DNA of 64,000 nucleotides. Origin: DATKQJ01 sp035534295. GTDB taxonomy: Bacteria; Chloroflexota; Dormibacteria; Dormibacterales; Dormibacteraceae. Positions 8,004-16,278 of the stretch are shown one piece after another. Below the pieces are notes generated by a model, which saw only the letters and a list, made by a program, of their open reading frames with translations, was not told the DNA's origin and did not search any database. The position numbers and the translations under genes were made by a program. Location of the stretch: the NCBI GenBank assembly GCA_035534295.1, contig DATLSE010000049.1, positions 1 to 64,000 on the forward strand, written 5' to 3'. Each line of letters starts with the position of its first letter. Within the stretch, counting starts at the first letter, position 1.

Positions 8004-8662
8004 TGCAATCGCCACCCGCCCGCCTGCACACCGTGTTCGAGCCTCAACTGCAGGCCGCCGGCCCGATTCCTGCCGACACCTGGGTGGTGGTGCTGATCAA
8101 GGATTTCGGCAGCGCCAAGCAGCGCTTGAGTCCAGCTCTGGGGCCCGAGCAGCGGCGCGCTCTGGCGCGCGAGAACGCCTCTCGGGCGCTGCTCGCGGCG
8201 CAGGCGGCAGACCACGTGCTCGCCGTCTGCGGCTCAAAAGAGGCGGCCGCCATGGCCTCCGAAGCCTCGGTTGAAGTGCTCTTGGAGGACCGACCGGAGG
8301 GGCAGAACCGAGCCGCCGAGCGTGGCCTGGAGCACGCACGGCGCCGCGGCGCCGGGTCGGTTCTGGTGCTCTCGAGCGATCTGCCCCTGATTGAACCCTC
8401 GGTCGTGACCGACCTGCTGGTGCGCACCCGCGAACTTCGCCGTCCTCTCGCGGTCGCCGTTCCCGCCACCGGCCGGGGCGGGACCAACGCCGTCCTGACC
8501 TCGCCCCCCGGCTGCGTCGGCCTCCACTTCGGGGACGATTCCCTGGCCCGCTTCGAACTCGACGCCCGCAGCCGGGGCCTGGGATTTCACCTCTTTGAGT
8601 CCGAGCTTTTGGCGCTCGATTTGGACGAGCCTTCAGACCTCGCCGCGCTCGCGCAAAGGTGA
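8003..8662 (+). CDS. cofC: 2-phospho-L-lactate / phosphoenolpyruvate guanylyltransferase
   Basis: CofC (FbiD) activates phospholactate or PEP with GTP to give the GDP-linked donor for CofD. The 219-residue protein has VVVLIKDFGSAKQRLSP (nucleotidyltransferase motif with the Lys), VLVLSSDLPLI with the metal Asp, and GGTNAVLTSPP near the C-terminus. An N-terminal extension of ~25 residues precedes the domain; a later start is possible, but the ATG overlapping the previous stop fits this operon's pattern. The stop overlaps cofE as GTGA. Confidence 0.9.
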   Translation: MQSPPARLHTVFEPQLQAAGPIPADTWVVVLIKDFGSAKQRLSPALGPEQRRALARENASRALLAAQAADHVLAVCGSKEAAAMASEASVEVLLEDRPEGQNRAAERGLEHARRRGAGSVLVLSSDLPLIEPSVVTDLLVRTRELRRPLAVAVPATGRGGTNAVLTSPPGCVGLHFGDDSLARFELDARSRGLGFHLFESELLALDLDEPSDLAALAQR

Positions 8663-9393
8663 GCGGCTACCAGGTCTTCGCCGTTGCCGGGCTGCCCGAG
8701 GTCGCCCCGGGCGACGATCTCGGCGAGCTCATCGCCGAGCGCGTCGAGTTGCTCGACGGGGACGTGCTGGTGGTGGCCCAGAAGGTGGTCTCCAAGGCCG
8801 AGGGCATGGTCTTGGACCTGGGAAAGATCGAGCCTGGGGAGCGGGCTCGAGAGCTGGCAGCCGGCCTGGAGGCGGATCCCCGGCTGATCCAGCTGGTCCT
8901 GGATCAGAGCCGCCGGGTGGTGCGGGCGGACCGGGTGCTGATCGTGGAAACCGTCCACGGCTACGTGTGCGCCAACGCCGGCATCGACCACTCCAACGTC
9001 CCCGGTGAGGACAGCGTGACCCTGCTGCCCGAGGATTCCGATCGCAGCGCCGCCCGGCTCTGCGAGCGCCTGTCGGAGCGCACCGGCCGCCGGCTGGCGG
9101 TGGTGGTCAGCGACACCTTCGGCCGGCCCTGGCGCAACGGGGTGGCCAACGTCGCCCTCGGTGTCTGCGGCATCGCCGCCGCCGTCGACTACCGGGGCCG
9201 CCCGGACGATTTCGGGCGCCGGCTCGACGCGACCGTGATCGCGGTGGCCGATGAGCTGGCCGCCGCGGCCGAGCTGGCCATGGGCAAGACAGCGCGCACC
9301 CCGGTGGTGGTGGTGCGCGGACTTGAGATCGAGGGGGAACCGGGTCTGGGCCGGGATCTTATCCGTCCCCCCGAGCTCGATCTGTTCCGGTGA
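8659..9393 (+). CDS. cofE: Coenzyme F420-0:L-glutamate ligase
   Basis: CofE adds gamma-linked glutamates to F420-0 using GTP. The 244-residue protein shows LLDGDVLVVAQKVVSKAEG, the ANAGIDHSN motif, SDTFGRPWRNG with metal-binding residues, and VAMGVCG-like GVCGIAAAVDYRG. It is the stand-alone form, without the C-terminal nitroreductase-like domain of actinobacterial FbiB, so dehydro-F420 reduction, if needed, must be encoded elsewhere. The GTG start overlaps the cofC stop by 4 bp. Confidence 0.95.
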   Translation: MSGYQVFAVAGLPEVAPGDDLGELIAERVELLDGDVLVVAQKVVSKAEGMVLDLGKIEPGERARELAAGLEADPRLIQLVLDQSRRVVRADRVLIVETVHGYVCANAGIDHSNVPGEDSVTLLPEDSDRSAARLCERLSERTGRRLAVVVSDTFGRPWRNGVANVALGVCGIAAAVDYRGRPDDFGRRLDATVIAVADELAAAAELAMGKTARTPVVVVRGLEIEGEPGLGRDLIRPPELDLFR

Positions 9394-10340
9394 GCGGCGG
9401 CGCCGGCGGCCGCCTCGGTCGGCGCGTGGTGCTCCTGGCCGGGGGCACCGGCGGGGCCAAGCTCGCCGTCGGGCTCGAGCAAGCCCTCGAGCCGGGCGCG
9501 CTCACGGTCATCGCCAACCCCGGCGACGACTGCGATGTCTGGGGACTGCGCGTGTGTCCTGACCTGGACGCGGTCCTCTTCCGTCTGGCCGGGATCTTCA
9601 ACCAGGCCTCCGGGTTCGGCGTGGCCGGAGACACGTTTTCCACCCACGGCATGATGTCGCGCCTGGGTGAACCAGACTGGTTCTGGCTCGGCGATCGTGA
9701 CCTGGCGCTCCACATCCTGCGCACCTCTCTGCTCCAACAGGGCCTGCGCTTGAGCCAGGTCGGCCTTGAGCTGGGGCGTCGGCTCGGGGTCCAGAGCCGG
9801 GTGATTCCGGTCACCGACGATCAAGTTCGCACCAGGTTTACGACCTCCGCCGGCGAGCTCGATTTTCAGGAGTACTTCGTGCGCGAACGTCTGGCTCCCC
9901 GACTGCTCGGCGTGCGATTCGTGGGTCTGGAGACGGCTCGGCCCAGTCCGGAGGCGCTGGACGCGGTGCGCGGCGCCGATCTGGTCGTGATCGGCCCATC
10001 CAATCCGGTGATCTCGATCGCACCCCTGATCAGCGTCCTCAAAGGGCACCTTCGGCCCCAAACCTGCCTCGCCATCTCGCCCATCGTGGGCGGCCGTGCC
10101 CTCAAGGGGCCGACGGTTGAGATGATGTCCGCCCTGGGCCTGGAGCCGACTCCGCTCGGAGTGGCCAGGGAATATCGCGGGGTGGCCGGGTGGTACGTTC
10201 TGGACAGGCTCGACCAGGAGCTCGAAGCGCAGATCCGAGGCCTGGGGTTCAAGGTTTTGATCACGGACACCGTGATGGAGGACGACATGGCCTCGCAGCG
10301 CCTGGCAGAACACGTCCTGGGCGGACTGGGGGCGGCATGA
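9390..10340 (+). CDS. cofD: 2-phospho-L-lactate transferase
   Basis: CofD (FbiA) joins the phospholactyl/PEP-GMP donor to the deazaflavin FO, giving F420-0. The chain (316 aa) begins with LLAGGTGGAKLAVGL and NPGDDCDVWGL, the nucleotide and FO binding signatures. FSTHGMMSRLGEPDWFWLGDRDLALH, shortened here as HGMMSRLGEPDWFWLGD, and GPSNPVISIAPL follow. It overlaps cofE (GTGA) and fbiC (ATGA). Confidence 0.95.
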   Translation: MSGGAGGRLGRRVVLLAGGTGGAKLAVGLEQALEPGALTVIANPGDDCDVWGLRVCPDLDAVLFRLAGIFNQASGFGVAGDTFSTHGMMSRLGEPDWFWLGDRDLALHILRTSLLQQGLRLSQVGLELGRRLGVQSRVIPVTDDQVRTRFTTSAGELDFQEYFVRERLAPRLLGVRFVGLETARPSPEALDAVRGADLVVIGPSNPVISIAPLISVLKGHLRPQTCLAISPIVGGRALKGPTVEMMSALGLEPTPLGVAREYRGVAGWYVLDRLDQELEAQIRGLGFKVLITDTVMEDDMASQRLAEHVLGGLGAA

Positions 10341-12685
10341 TCGATCTGCTCGGAGCCGCGCGCTCGCGCGATCCCAAGGTCCTGGCGCAACTCCTCGATC
10401 CCGCTCGCCAGGCCCTTGCGCCCCTGCTCGCCGCCGCCCTGCAGGTGCGCCGAGCCGGGCATGGCGACCGGTTGAGCTATTCCCCCAAGGCCTTCTTGCC
10501 CCTGACCCAGCTCTGCCGGGACAACTGCGGATACTGCACCTTCGCCAAGCCTCCACGAGCCGGGAGTCGCGCCTACATGAGCGCCGACGAGATCATTCAG
10601 GTCGCCCATGCGGCGGCCCAGGCGGGCTGTCGTGAGGCTCTGTTCACCCTTGGTGACAAGCCCGAGCGACGCTACCAGGTCGCCCGCCAAGAGCTGGCCG
10701 AGATGGGTTTTGAGAGCACGATCGACTATCTGGTGCACGTGGCCGGTCGGGTCCTGGCCGAGACGCCCCTCATCCCTCACGTCAATCCCGGGGTGGTCGA
10801 CCGCCAGGAGTTGAGTCGCTTGCGCGGGGTCAGCGCCAGCGCGGGACTGATGCTGGAGCAGCTCTCGGAGCGCCTGCTCGAGCGGGGCCAGGCTCACTGG
10901 GCCAGCCCGGACAAACGCCCCGCCGCCCGCCTGGCCACCATCGCCCTGGCCGGCGAGCTCGACATCCCCTTCACGAGCGGCCTTCTGATCGGGATCGGGG
11001 AGACGCTGGAGGAACGGGCCGAGACCATGGCGACCCTGGCCCAGCTCTCGCTCCAGGATCACGTCCAGGAGCTCATCGTCCAGAACTTCAGGGCCAAGCC
11101 GGGGACGGCGATGGCGGCGGCGCTCGAGCCCACGACCGAGGATCTCCAGCGCTCGATCGCCGTCCTCCGCCTGGCCTGCCCCGATCACGTCAACATCCAG
11201 GCTCCGCCCAACCTGACCCCGGGCGAGGATCTGGATGGGCTCATCGCCGCCGGCATAAACGACTTCGGTGGCGTCTCGCCGCTGACCATGGACTACGTCA
11301 ACCCGGAGGCACCCTGGCCCCAGCTCCGGGTGCTTGAGGCGGCGACCTTAAGGGCGGGGGCCCAGCTCGTCCCCCGCCTTTGCGTCTACCCCGAGTACAT
11401 CCAGGACTTGGAGCACGCCCAGCGCTGGCTCGACCCCAAGGTCATGCGTTCGGTCCTGGCGGCGAGCGACGCCGAGGGCCTGGGGCGCGACGAGCGCTGG
11501 TGGCCGGCAGCCCAACTTCCCCTTCCAACCACCTTCAGCGCGGCTCCGGTTCGCCCTGCGGTGGCGGCCGTGCTGGCGCGCGCCGAGCAGGGTTGGGAGC
11601 TCGAGGAGGGGGAGATCCGCCGCCTGTTCGAGGCCCGGGGCCAGGAGGTGGAATCGATTGCCCGGCTGGCGGACGAGATCCGCCGCGAGGTCAACGGGGA
11701 TCAGGTGACCTACGTGGTCACGCGAAACATCAACTACACCAACATCTGCTATTTCCGCTGCCAGTTCTGTGCCTTCAGTAAGGGCAAGATGTCGGAGAAC
11801 CTGCGCGGGGCCCCCGAGCTGCTCTCGATTCGCGAGGTGGTCGACCGCTGCCACGAGGCCGTTGCCCGCGGGGCGACCGAGGTCTGCATGCAGGGCGGCA
11901 TCCATCCCAGCTTCACCGGTGACTTCTACGTCGAGCTGCTGGGAGCGATCAAGGCCGAGCTGCCCCAGCTCCACATCCACGCCTACTCCCCGCTGGAGGT
12001 GTTCCAGGGCGCGCAGACCGCCTCTCGCAGCGTCGCCGAGCAGCTGCACCTGCTCAAGGACGCCGGCCTGGGCACCCTGCCCGGAACCGCGGCCGAGATC
12101 CTCGACGATCGCATTCGGCGCTGGATCTGCCCCGACAAGATCACCACCGAGCAGTGGTCGGAGGTGATCACGGAGGCTCATCGCCAGGGACTCAAGACCA
12201 CCTCGACGATCATGTTCGGCTCCATCGAGGGGCCGGAGAACTGGGCCCGGCATCTGGTCGTGCTGCGTGATATCCAGCGCCGGACCGGCGGCTTCACCGA
12301 ATTCGTGCCGCTTCCATTCGTGCACATGGAGGCTCCCATGTACCGCAAGGGTCGGGCGCGGCGGGGACCGACCTGGGAGGAGGTGGTGAAGATGCATGCC
12401 GTGGGTCGTCTGGCCCTGCACGGCTACATCGACAACATTCAGGCGAGCTGGGTCAAGTGCGGACTCGACGGATGCACAAAGCTGCTCTCGATGGGCGTCA
12501 ACGACCTCGGGGGCACGCTCATGAACGAATCCATCTCGCGTGCCGCCGGCGCCAGCCACGGTCAGGAGGTGACGCCCGAGGAGATGCGCGAGACGATCTG
12601 GTCGGCGGGCCGCCTGCCGGCTCAACGACTGACCGACTACCGCATACTGCGCACCTTCGGCGCCCGGGAGCCGACGCCGGCCTGA
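10337..12685 (+). CDS. fbiC: FO synthase, fused CofG-CofH radical SAM enzyme
   Basis: The 782-residue fusion makes the deazaflavin chromophore FO from tyrosine and the 5-amino-ribitylamino-uracil intermediate. The N-terminal half (CofG) has the radical-SAM triad LCRDNCGYCTF; the C-terminal half (CofH) has NICYFRCQFCAFSK. Such fusions occur in actinobacteria and some other phyla, while archaea and cyanobacteria usually keep two proteins. With cofC, cofE and cofD in the same transcript the cell can make F420 from precursors. The start overlaps cofD as ATGA. A hairpin at 12709-12725 follows. Confidence 0.96.
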   Translation: MIDLLGAARSRDPKVLAQLLDPARQALAPLLAAALQVRRAGHGDRLSYSPKAFLPLTQLCRDNCGYCTFAKPPRAGSRAYMSADEIIQVAHAAAQAGCREALFTLGDKPERRYQVARQELAEMGFESTIDYLVHVAGRVLAETPLIPHVNPGVVDRQELSRLRGVSASAGLMLEQLSERLLERGQAHWASPDKRPAARLATIALAGELDIPFTSGLLIGIGETLEERAETMATLAQLSLQDHVQELIVQNFRAKPGTAMAAALEPTTEDLQRSIAVLRLACPDHVNIQAPPNLTPGEDLDGLIAAGINDFGGVSPLTMDYVNPEAPWPQLRVLEAATLRAGAQLVPRLCVYPEYIQDLEHAQRWLDPKVMRSVLAASDAEGLGRDERWWPAAQLPLPTTFSAAPVRPAVAAVLARAEQGWELEEGEIRRLFEARGQEVESIARLADEIRREVNGDQVTYVVTRNINYTNICYFRCQFCAFSKGKMSENLRGAPELLSIREVVDRCHEAVARGATEVCMQGGIHPSFTGDFYVELLGAIKAELPQLHIHAYSPLEVFQGAQTASRSVAEQLHLLKDAGLGTLPGTAAEILDDRIRRWICPDKITTEQWSEVITEAHRQGLKTTSTIMFGSIEGPENWARHLVVLRDIQRRTGGFTEFVPLPFVHMEAPMYRKGRARRGPTWEEVVKMHAVGRLALHGYIDNIQASWVKCGLDGCTKLLSMGVNDLGGTLMNESISRAAGASHGQEVTPEEMRETIWSAGRLPAQRLTDYRILRTFGAREPTPA

Positions 12686-12708
12686 GCCCTCCGCCGGCGG
12701 ATGCCGGA

Positions 12709-12725
12709 GCTCACCCAGGGTGAGC
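12709..12725. repeat. Inverted repeat after the F420 operon (GCTCACCC/GGGTGAGC)
   Basis: Eight complementary bases flank one base; a realistic RNA hairpin is GCTCAC-CCAGG-GTGAGC. It begins 23 nt after the fbiC stop. No T-run follows, so it is at best a weak terminator or an mRNA 3' end. Confidence 0.4.
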
Positions 12726-12744
12726 GGGGGCGCTCCCGCGGGCG

Positions 12745-12750
12745 CATGAT
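12745..12750 (+). promoter_or_regulatory. -10-like CATGAT before the Asp-box protein gene
   Basis: CATGAT lies 9 nt before the ATG at 12760, giving a leader of about two bases. There is no ribosome-binding sequence. The hexamer is less canonical than others in the window. Confidence 0.3.
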
Positions 12751-12759
12751 CGGGGCAAG

Positions 12760-13620
12760 ATGCTCTCCCGCGACCGTCTCCTGGCCTCGCTCAGCGTTGC
12801 GCTCCTGCTCCTCCTGGCTCTGGCGTTGCACCAGGCGGACGCTCCAAGTGGGTTCGGGGTGCGCGCGGCCATGGCGGGCCTGGGCGACGGCTCGATCTTG
12901 CTCGCCCAGCCGCAGGCCGGTCTGGTTCGGATCGGCCCCCATACCGCCCAGAGGCTCGGCGGCCTGCCGCGGGGAAACGCTCTGGCCTTGATCACGCTCC
13001 AATCGAGAGTCCTCATCGCCGCTGACAGCGGTCTTTGGCTCTCACCCGCTCCAGGCGGGTCCTGGCAGCGCCTGATTCCGGGTCACTTCCTGGCCCTGGC
13101 CGGAGCCGGGACACAGGCCTGGGCCGGGCAGTGGGACGGCTCGCTGTGGCACAGCACCGACGCCGGACGCACGTGGCAGCTCCAGACCTTCCCCGAGGCC
13201 CGGCCCCAATTCGAGTCGATCGCGGCGGACAGCGCCGGAGACGCCGTGGTGGCAACGCTTCTGGGCCTCTATCAGCTCCGTTCCGGGGTCTGGAGCCGGG
13301 TGCCTCAGGCGGGCAGCCGAGTGACTGCGGTGGGGCTCTATTCGGGGGGCTTTGAGGCCGGGGACTGGGAGGGCCACCTCTGGCGCTCCACGGCCGGGAA
13401 CTGGCGGCGCTGGGGATCGGTGTCGGCCGGGGTGTGGGCCCTGGCCGGGGACGCGGTGGCGACGACCGGGGGGCTCGTGGTGAGCGGCCATCTGGTGCCG
13501 ACGCTGGCAGGATTGGAGGTCACCGCGCTGGTGGAGAGCGGCTCAGCCGACTACGCCGCGGCGGGTCCAGATCGCCTATACGCCGGCTTCGGCGATCGCT
13601 GGCGAGCCGTTGCGGTCTAG
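12760..13620 (+). CDS. Membrane-anchored or exported Asp-box (BNR-like) repeat protein
   Basis: The 286-residue protein has an N-terminal hydrophobic segment (~9-25, LASLSVALLLLLALAL), then repeats of a beta-propeller type. Residues ~127-134 read STDAGRTW, a classic Asp-box, and LWLSPAPGGSWQRL, LWRSTAGNWRRWG and LYAGFGDRWRAV are degenerate copies. Such folds occur in sialidases, Ycf48/HCF136 assembly factors and sortilin-like proteins. No catalytic residues are evident, so a binding role outside the membrane is more likely than hydrolysis. The 3' end overlaps the convergent GT87-like gene by 45 bp. Confidence 0.78.
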   Translation: MLSRDRLLASLSVALLLLLALALHQADAPSGFGVRAAMAGLGDGSILLAQPQAGLVRIGPHTAQRLGGLPRGNALALITLQSRVLIAADSGLWLSPAPGGSWQRLIPGHFLALAGAGTQAWAGQWDGSLWHSTDAGRTWQLQTFPEARPQFESIAADSAGDAVVATLLGLYQLRSGVWSRVPQAGSRVTAVGLYSGGFEAGDWEGHLWRSTAGNWRRWGSVSAGVWALAGDAVATTGGLVVSGHLVPTLAGLEVTALVESGSADYAAAGPDRLYAGFGDRWRAVAV

Positions 13621-14754
13621 CCCGCAGCTGACCCACAGGGCGAGCAGGAGCGCGATCAGGGTCACGTAGTTGGGCGCCAGGGTGCGGCCGAAGACGAAGA
13701 GGATTGCGGCCACTACGGCCGTCCACAGCCAGTAGTCGGAAAGCGGATGCGCCGGGCGGCGCCGGACCGCGGCCACCAGCAGGAGAATCAGAAAGGGGAT
13801 CTGGATCTCGGCTGCGGGGAAGGGCGCCCACCGGCTTTGAATGACGCCCAGGCGGAGCAGGAGTCCGGCCAGTCCCAGGCCTCGAATCGGGAAGGCGGCT
13901 CCGCCCGAGGAGTAGAAGTAGGAGGCGGTATCGGCCACGAATCCGCCCGGGTTCCAGACCCAGAAGGGCAGTACCAGGATCACGCCGACGGCCACCACGC
14001 CGACCAGCAGCCGGCGCCAACCCGGGAACCAGATCAGGGCCAGGGGCAGAAACACGATCGCCGTCTGTTTCAGCGTGAGCGCGGCTCCCAGGCACAGTCC
14101 CGCCGCCAGGGGCCGGCCCCGGATCAGCCAGCCCAGCCCGAAAAGCGCGGCGCTGAGGAAGAAGAGGTCGTTGTAAAGGTTCAGGTAGTCGAGCAGCAGG
14201 AGCGGACTCAAGGACACCGCCACCAACCCCGGCGTCCCGGCGGCGAAGTCTGCCGCCAGGGCCAGAATCAGGGCGGCGGGCGGCCACATCCAAACCGCAT
14301 CCAAATGGAGGGCGACCGCAGGCAGCACGACCAGGATGGCGCCTGGTGGATAGGGAAAGTGAGCCAAGATGGGATTGACCGCGAACTCCATGCCGAGGTT
14401 GAAGTAGGAACGCAGCTGGGCCACGTCGAGGTAGTCGTGTCCGTAGGGAGAGCGTCCCAGGAGCAGGCGTTGAGCGGCGGCATTGGTGGCGGTGAGCGCG
14501 TCGTCGACCGGTGCCCCCGCTGGGCGGAGCAGGATGAGCACGAGCTGGGGAAGGGCGAAAAGGAGCGCGACCAGCAGGTACATCGGCGGGCGTCCCGGAC
14601 GATGGTGAAACCAGACCACCAGAGCGGCCGCCACCAGGATCAGGGCCAGACCGCCCAGATCGTGGCCGAGGACGTGCATGAGCAAGGCGTCCAGCCCGGC
14701 ATCCAAGGCGACCGTGGCAACGAGAAGATCACTTGGACGCAGCCGGCCCCTCAT
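13576..14754 (-). CDS. Polytopic membrane glycosyltransferase-like protein (GT87/DUF2029 type)
   Basis: The 392-residue protein has about ten hydrophobic helices. A periplasmic loop after helix 3 carries GRSPYGHDYLDVAQLRSYF, and PYPPGAILVVLPAVAL follows, a layout typical of polyprenyl-phosphomannose-dependent GT87 mannosyltransferases and DUF2029 proteins. A conserved LTLKQTAIVFLPLALI helix occurs mid-protein. The acceptor cannot be inferred. A second member of the family lies at 29934-31118. It is divergent from the M3 peptidase gene, and their promoters overlap. Confidence 0.8.
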   Translation of the reverse strand: MRGRLRPSDLLVATVALDAGLDALLMHVLGHDLGGLALILVAAALVVWFHHRPGRPPMYLLVALLFALPQLVLILLRPAGAPVDDALTATNAAAQRLLLGRSPYGHDYLDVAQLRSYFNLGMEFAVNPILAHFPYPPGAILVVLPAVALHLDAVWMWPPAALILALAADFAAGTPGLVAVSLSPLLLLDYLNLYNDLFFLSAALFGLGWLIRGRPLAAGLCLGAALTLKQTAIVFLPLALIWFPGWRRLLVGVVAVGVILVLPFWVWNPGGFVADTASYFYSSGGAAFPIRGLGLAGLLLRLGVIQSRWAPFPAAEIQIPFLILLLVAAVRRRPAHPLSDYWLWTAVVAAILFVFGRTLAPNYVTLIALLLALWVSCGLDRNGSPAIAEAGV

Positions 14755-14764
14755 TCCACGCCGA

Positions 14765-14770
14765 TATGAT
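14765..14770 (+). promoter_or_regulatory. -10 element (TATGAT), leaderless M3 peptidase gene; overlaps divergent -10
   Basis: TATGAT is 7 nt before the ATG at 14778. On the opposite strand CATATC (14763-14768) and TATCGG (14761-14766) lie 8 and 6 nt before the GT87-like start at 14754. The two genes therefore share one short bidirectional promoter of about 10 bp. Confidence 0.6.
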
Positions 14771-14777
14771 GCCTGCT

Positions 14778-16259
14778 ATGACCTTCGATGAGGTGGTCCA
14801 GGGTTTGGCTCGGGCCAACTATGAACTCCAGACCGAGGGCCGGCTGGTGCGCGCGGGCGAGAAGACGGAGCTGGAGAGCGCGGCCATCGTGGAGCGCTGG
14901 GCCTGGCTCTACGGCCCCGAGGCGTTGGCCGCTGCCGAGGGCCCGGGCGAGGACCGCATGCGCGTCCGCCACGCCCTGCAGCAGGGCCAGATCGAGCGCC
15001 GCACCGCGCCCTTGAACGACCGCCTGGAGACCGCCTTCGCCAGTGCGCAGCTTCGCGTGGGCGATCAGGATGTCGCCTTCTACAGCGCCCAGGCGCAGAT
15101 GGCGCGAGAGGGCGATGCTGCGCGCCGCGAAGCCCTGGGAGAGGCCGTGGCCGGATTCGAAGAGTCGATGGAGTCTGACCTCCTCGAGCTCGCAGCCATG
15201 ACCGGGGAAGCCATCGCCGAGTTCGGCTTTGACTCCTATCTCGATTTCTGGCAGGACCAGAAGGGCATCGACTACGCCTCGCTGCGGGCCGAGGTTTCGA
15301 GTGTGGCCGAGACGGCGCGGGAGCTCTACCGATCCTGGGTGGGAGCCCGTATGGAGGAGTTCGGGCGCGATTTCGGCACCTGTCCCCAGTGGCATCTGAG
15401 CTTCATACGCGGCCTCCGACAGCACGATTCCGCGTTCACCTCCGAGGCCTTCGAGCCGGCTATGCGCCGGACCGCCGAGCGCCTCGGACTGCCCCTGTTC
15501 AGCGCCGCCAGCATCCACATCGACTTGGAGGACCGGCCGGCCAAGAATCCACGGGCGTCGGTGTGGGTGCCCGACGCCGGGCGGGAGGTCCATCTGCTGA
15601 CTCGTCTTGGCGGCGGCAACGCCGACTACTCCGCCTTCCTGCACGAGTCGGGGCACGCCCTCCACTTTGGTCTCTGCGATCCCGATCTGGGTTGGCCGCT
15701 GACCAACCTGGGACGTTCCATGGCCTACGCCGAACTCTGGTCCTATCTGTACGAGCACATCGGCCACGATCCCGCCTGGGTGAGCGAGGCGACCGGCGTC
15801 GCGGCGGCCGACGCCGAGCGCATCAGTGCCGATCTGACCGGTGTCGACCTCATGATGTTCACCCGCTATGCGGGCAAGCTCGAGTACGAGCTCGACCTCT
15901 ACTCCGGCGATCCGCTGATCGCTGAGCGGGGCCGCGGCCTCTATCGCGATCGGCTCAGCGCTCGCACCGGATTCGCCTACGACCCCAGGCCCTGGCAGGT
16001 TGACCGCGACCCCGGCTTTTACTCCGCCGACTACCTGCGGGCCTGGCTCGCCCAGGCCGCGCTGGAAGAGCGTCTGCGCGAGGCCTTCGGTGAACACTGG
16101 TGGGCCAATGCGAAGGCTGGGGAATGGTTGCGTTCGAGGTGGCGGATGGGCTGGATACCCGAGGCCGAGGAGGTCGTGCAGGAGATGGGCGGGGTGCCCT
16201 GGTCAGGCGCGGCGCTGCTGCGCACCTTCGCCGAGCGCCTGGCCCCGGCCGGGCTCTGA
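14778..16259 (+). CDS. M3-family zinc oligopeptidase
   Basis: The protein (493 aa) carries the M3 active site in FLHESGHALHFG, with the distal Glu in YAELWSYLYEH. Family members (oligoendopeptidase F, thimet-type, Dcp) cut short peptides in the cytoplasm. It is shorter than PepF (~600 aa) and has an all-helical N-terminal domain. There is no signal peptide. The ATG is chosen from the TATGAT promoter 7 nt upstream; an in-frame upstream start at 14733 would precede the promoter. Confidence 0.88.
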   Translation: MTFDEVVQGLARANYELQTEGRLVRAGEKTELESAAIVERWAWLYGPEALAAAEGPGEDRMRVRHALQQGQIERRTAPLNDRLETAFASAQLRVGDQDVAFYSAQAQMAREGDAARREALGEAVAGFEESMESDLLELAAMTGEAIAEFGFDSYLDFWQDQKGIDYASLRAEVSSVAETARELYRSWVGARMEEFGRDFGTCPQWHLSFIRGLRQHDSAFTSEAFEPAMRRTAERLGLPLFSAASIHIDLEDRPAKNPRASVWVPDAGREVHLLTRLGGGNADYSAFLHESGHALHFGLCDPDLGWPLTNLGRSMAYAELWSYLYEHIGHDPAWVSEATGVAAADAERISADLTGVDLMMFTRYAGKLEYELDLYSGDPLIAERGRGLYRDRLSARTGFAYDPRPWQVDRDPGFYSADYLRAWLAQAALEERLREAFGEHWWANAKAGEWLRSRWRMGWIPEAEEVVQEMGGVPWSGAALLRTFAERLAPAGL

Positions 16260-16278
16260 GCCGGCTCTCGACCGGCCC

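Noticed and set aside
14751..16097. 448-codon open frame antisense to the M3 peptidase gene
   Set aside because: The plus-strand frame contains HESGH and a well-placed promoter; the antisense product matches nothing.
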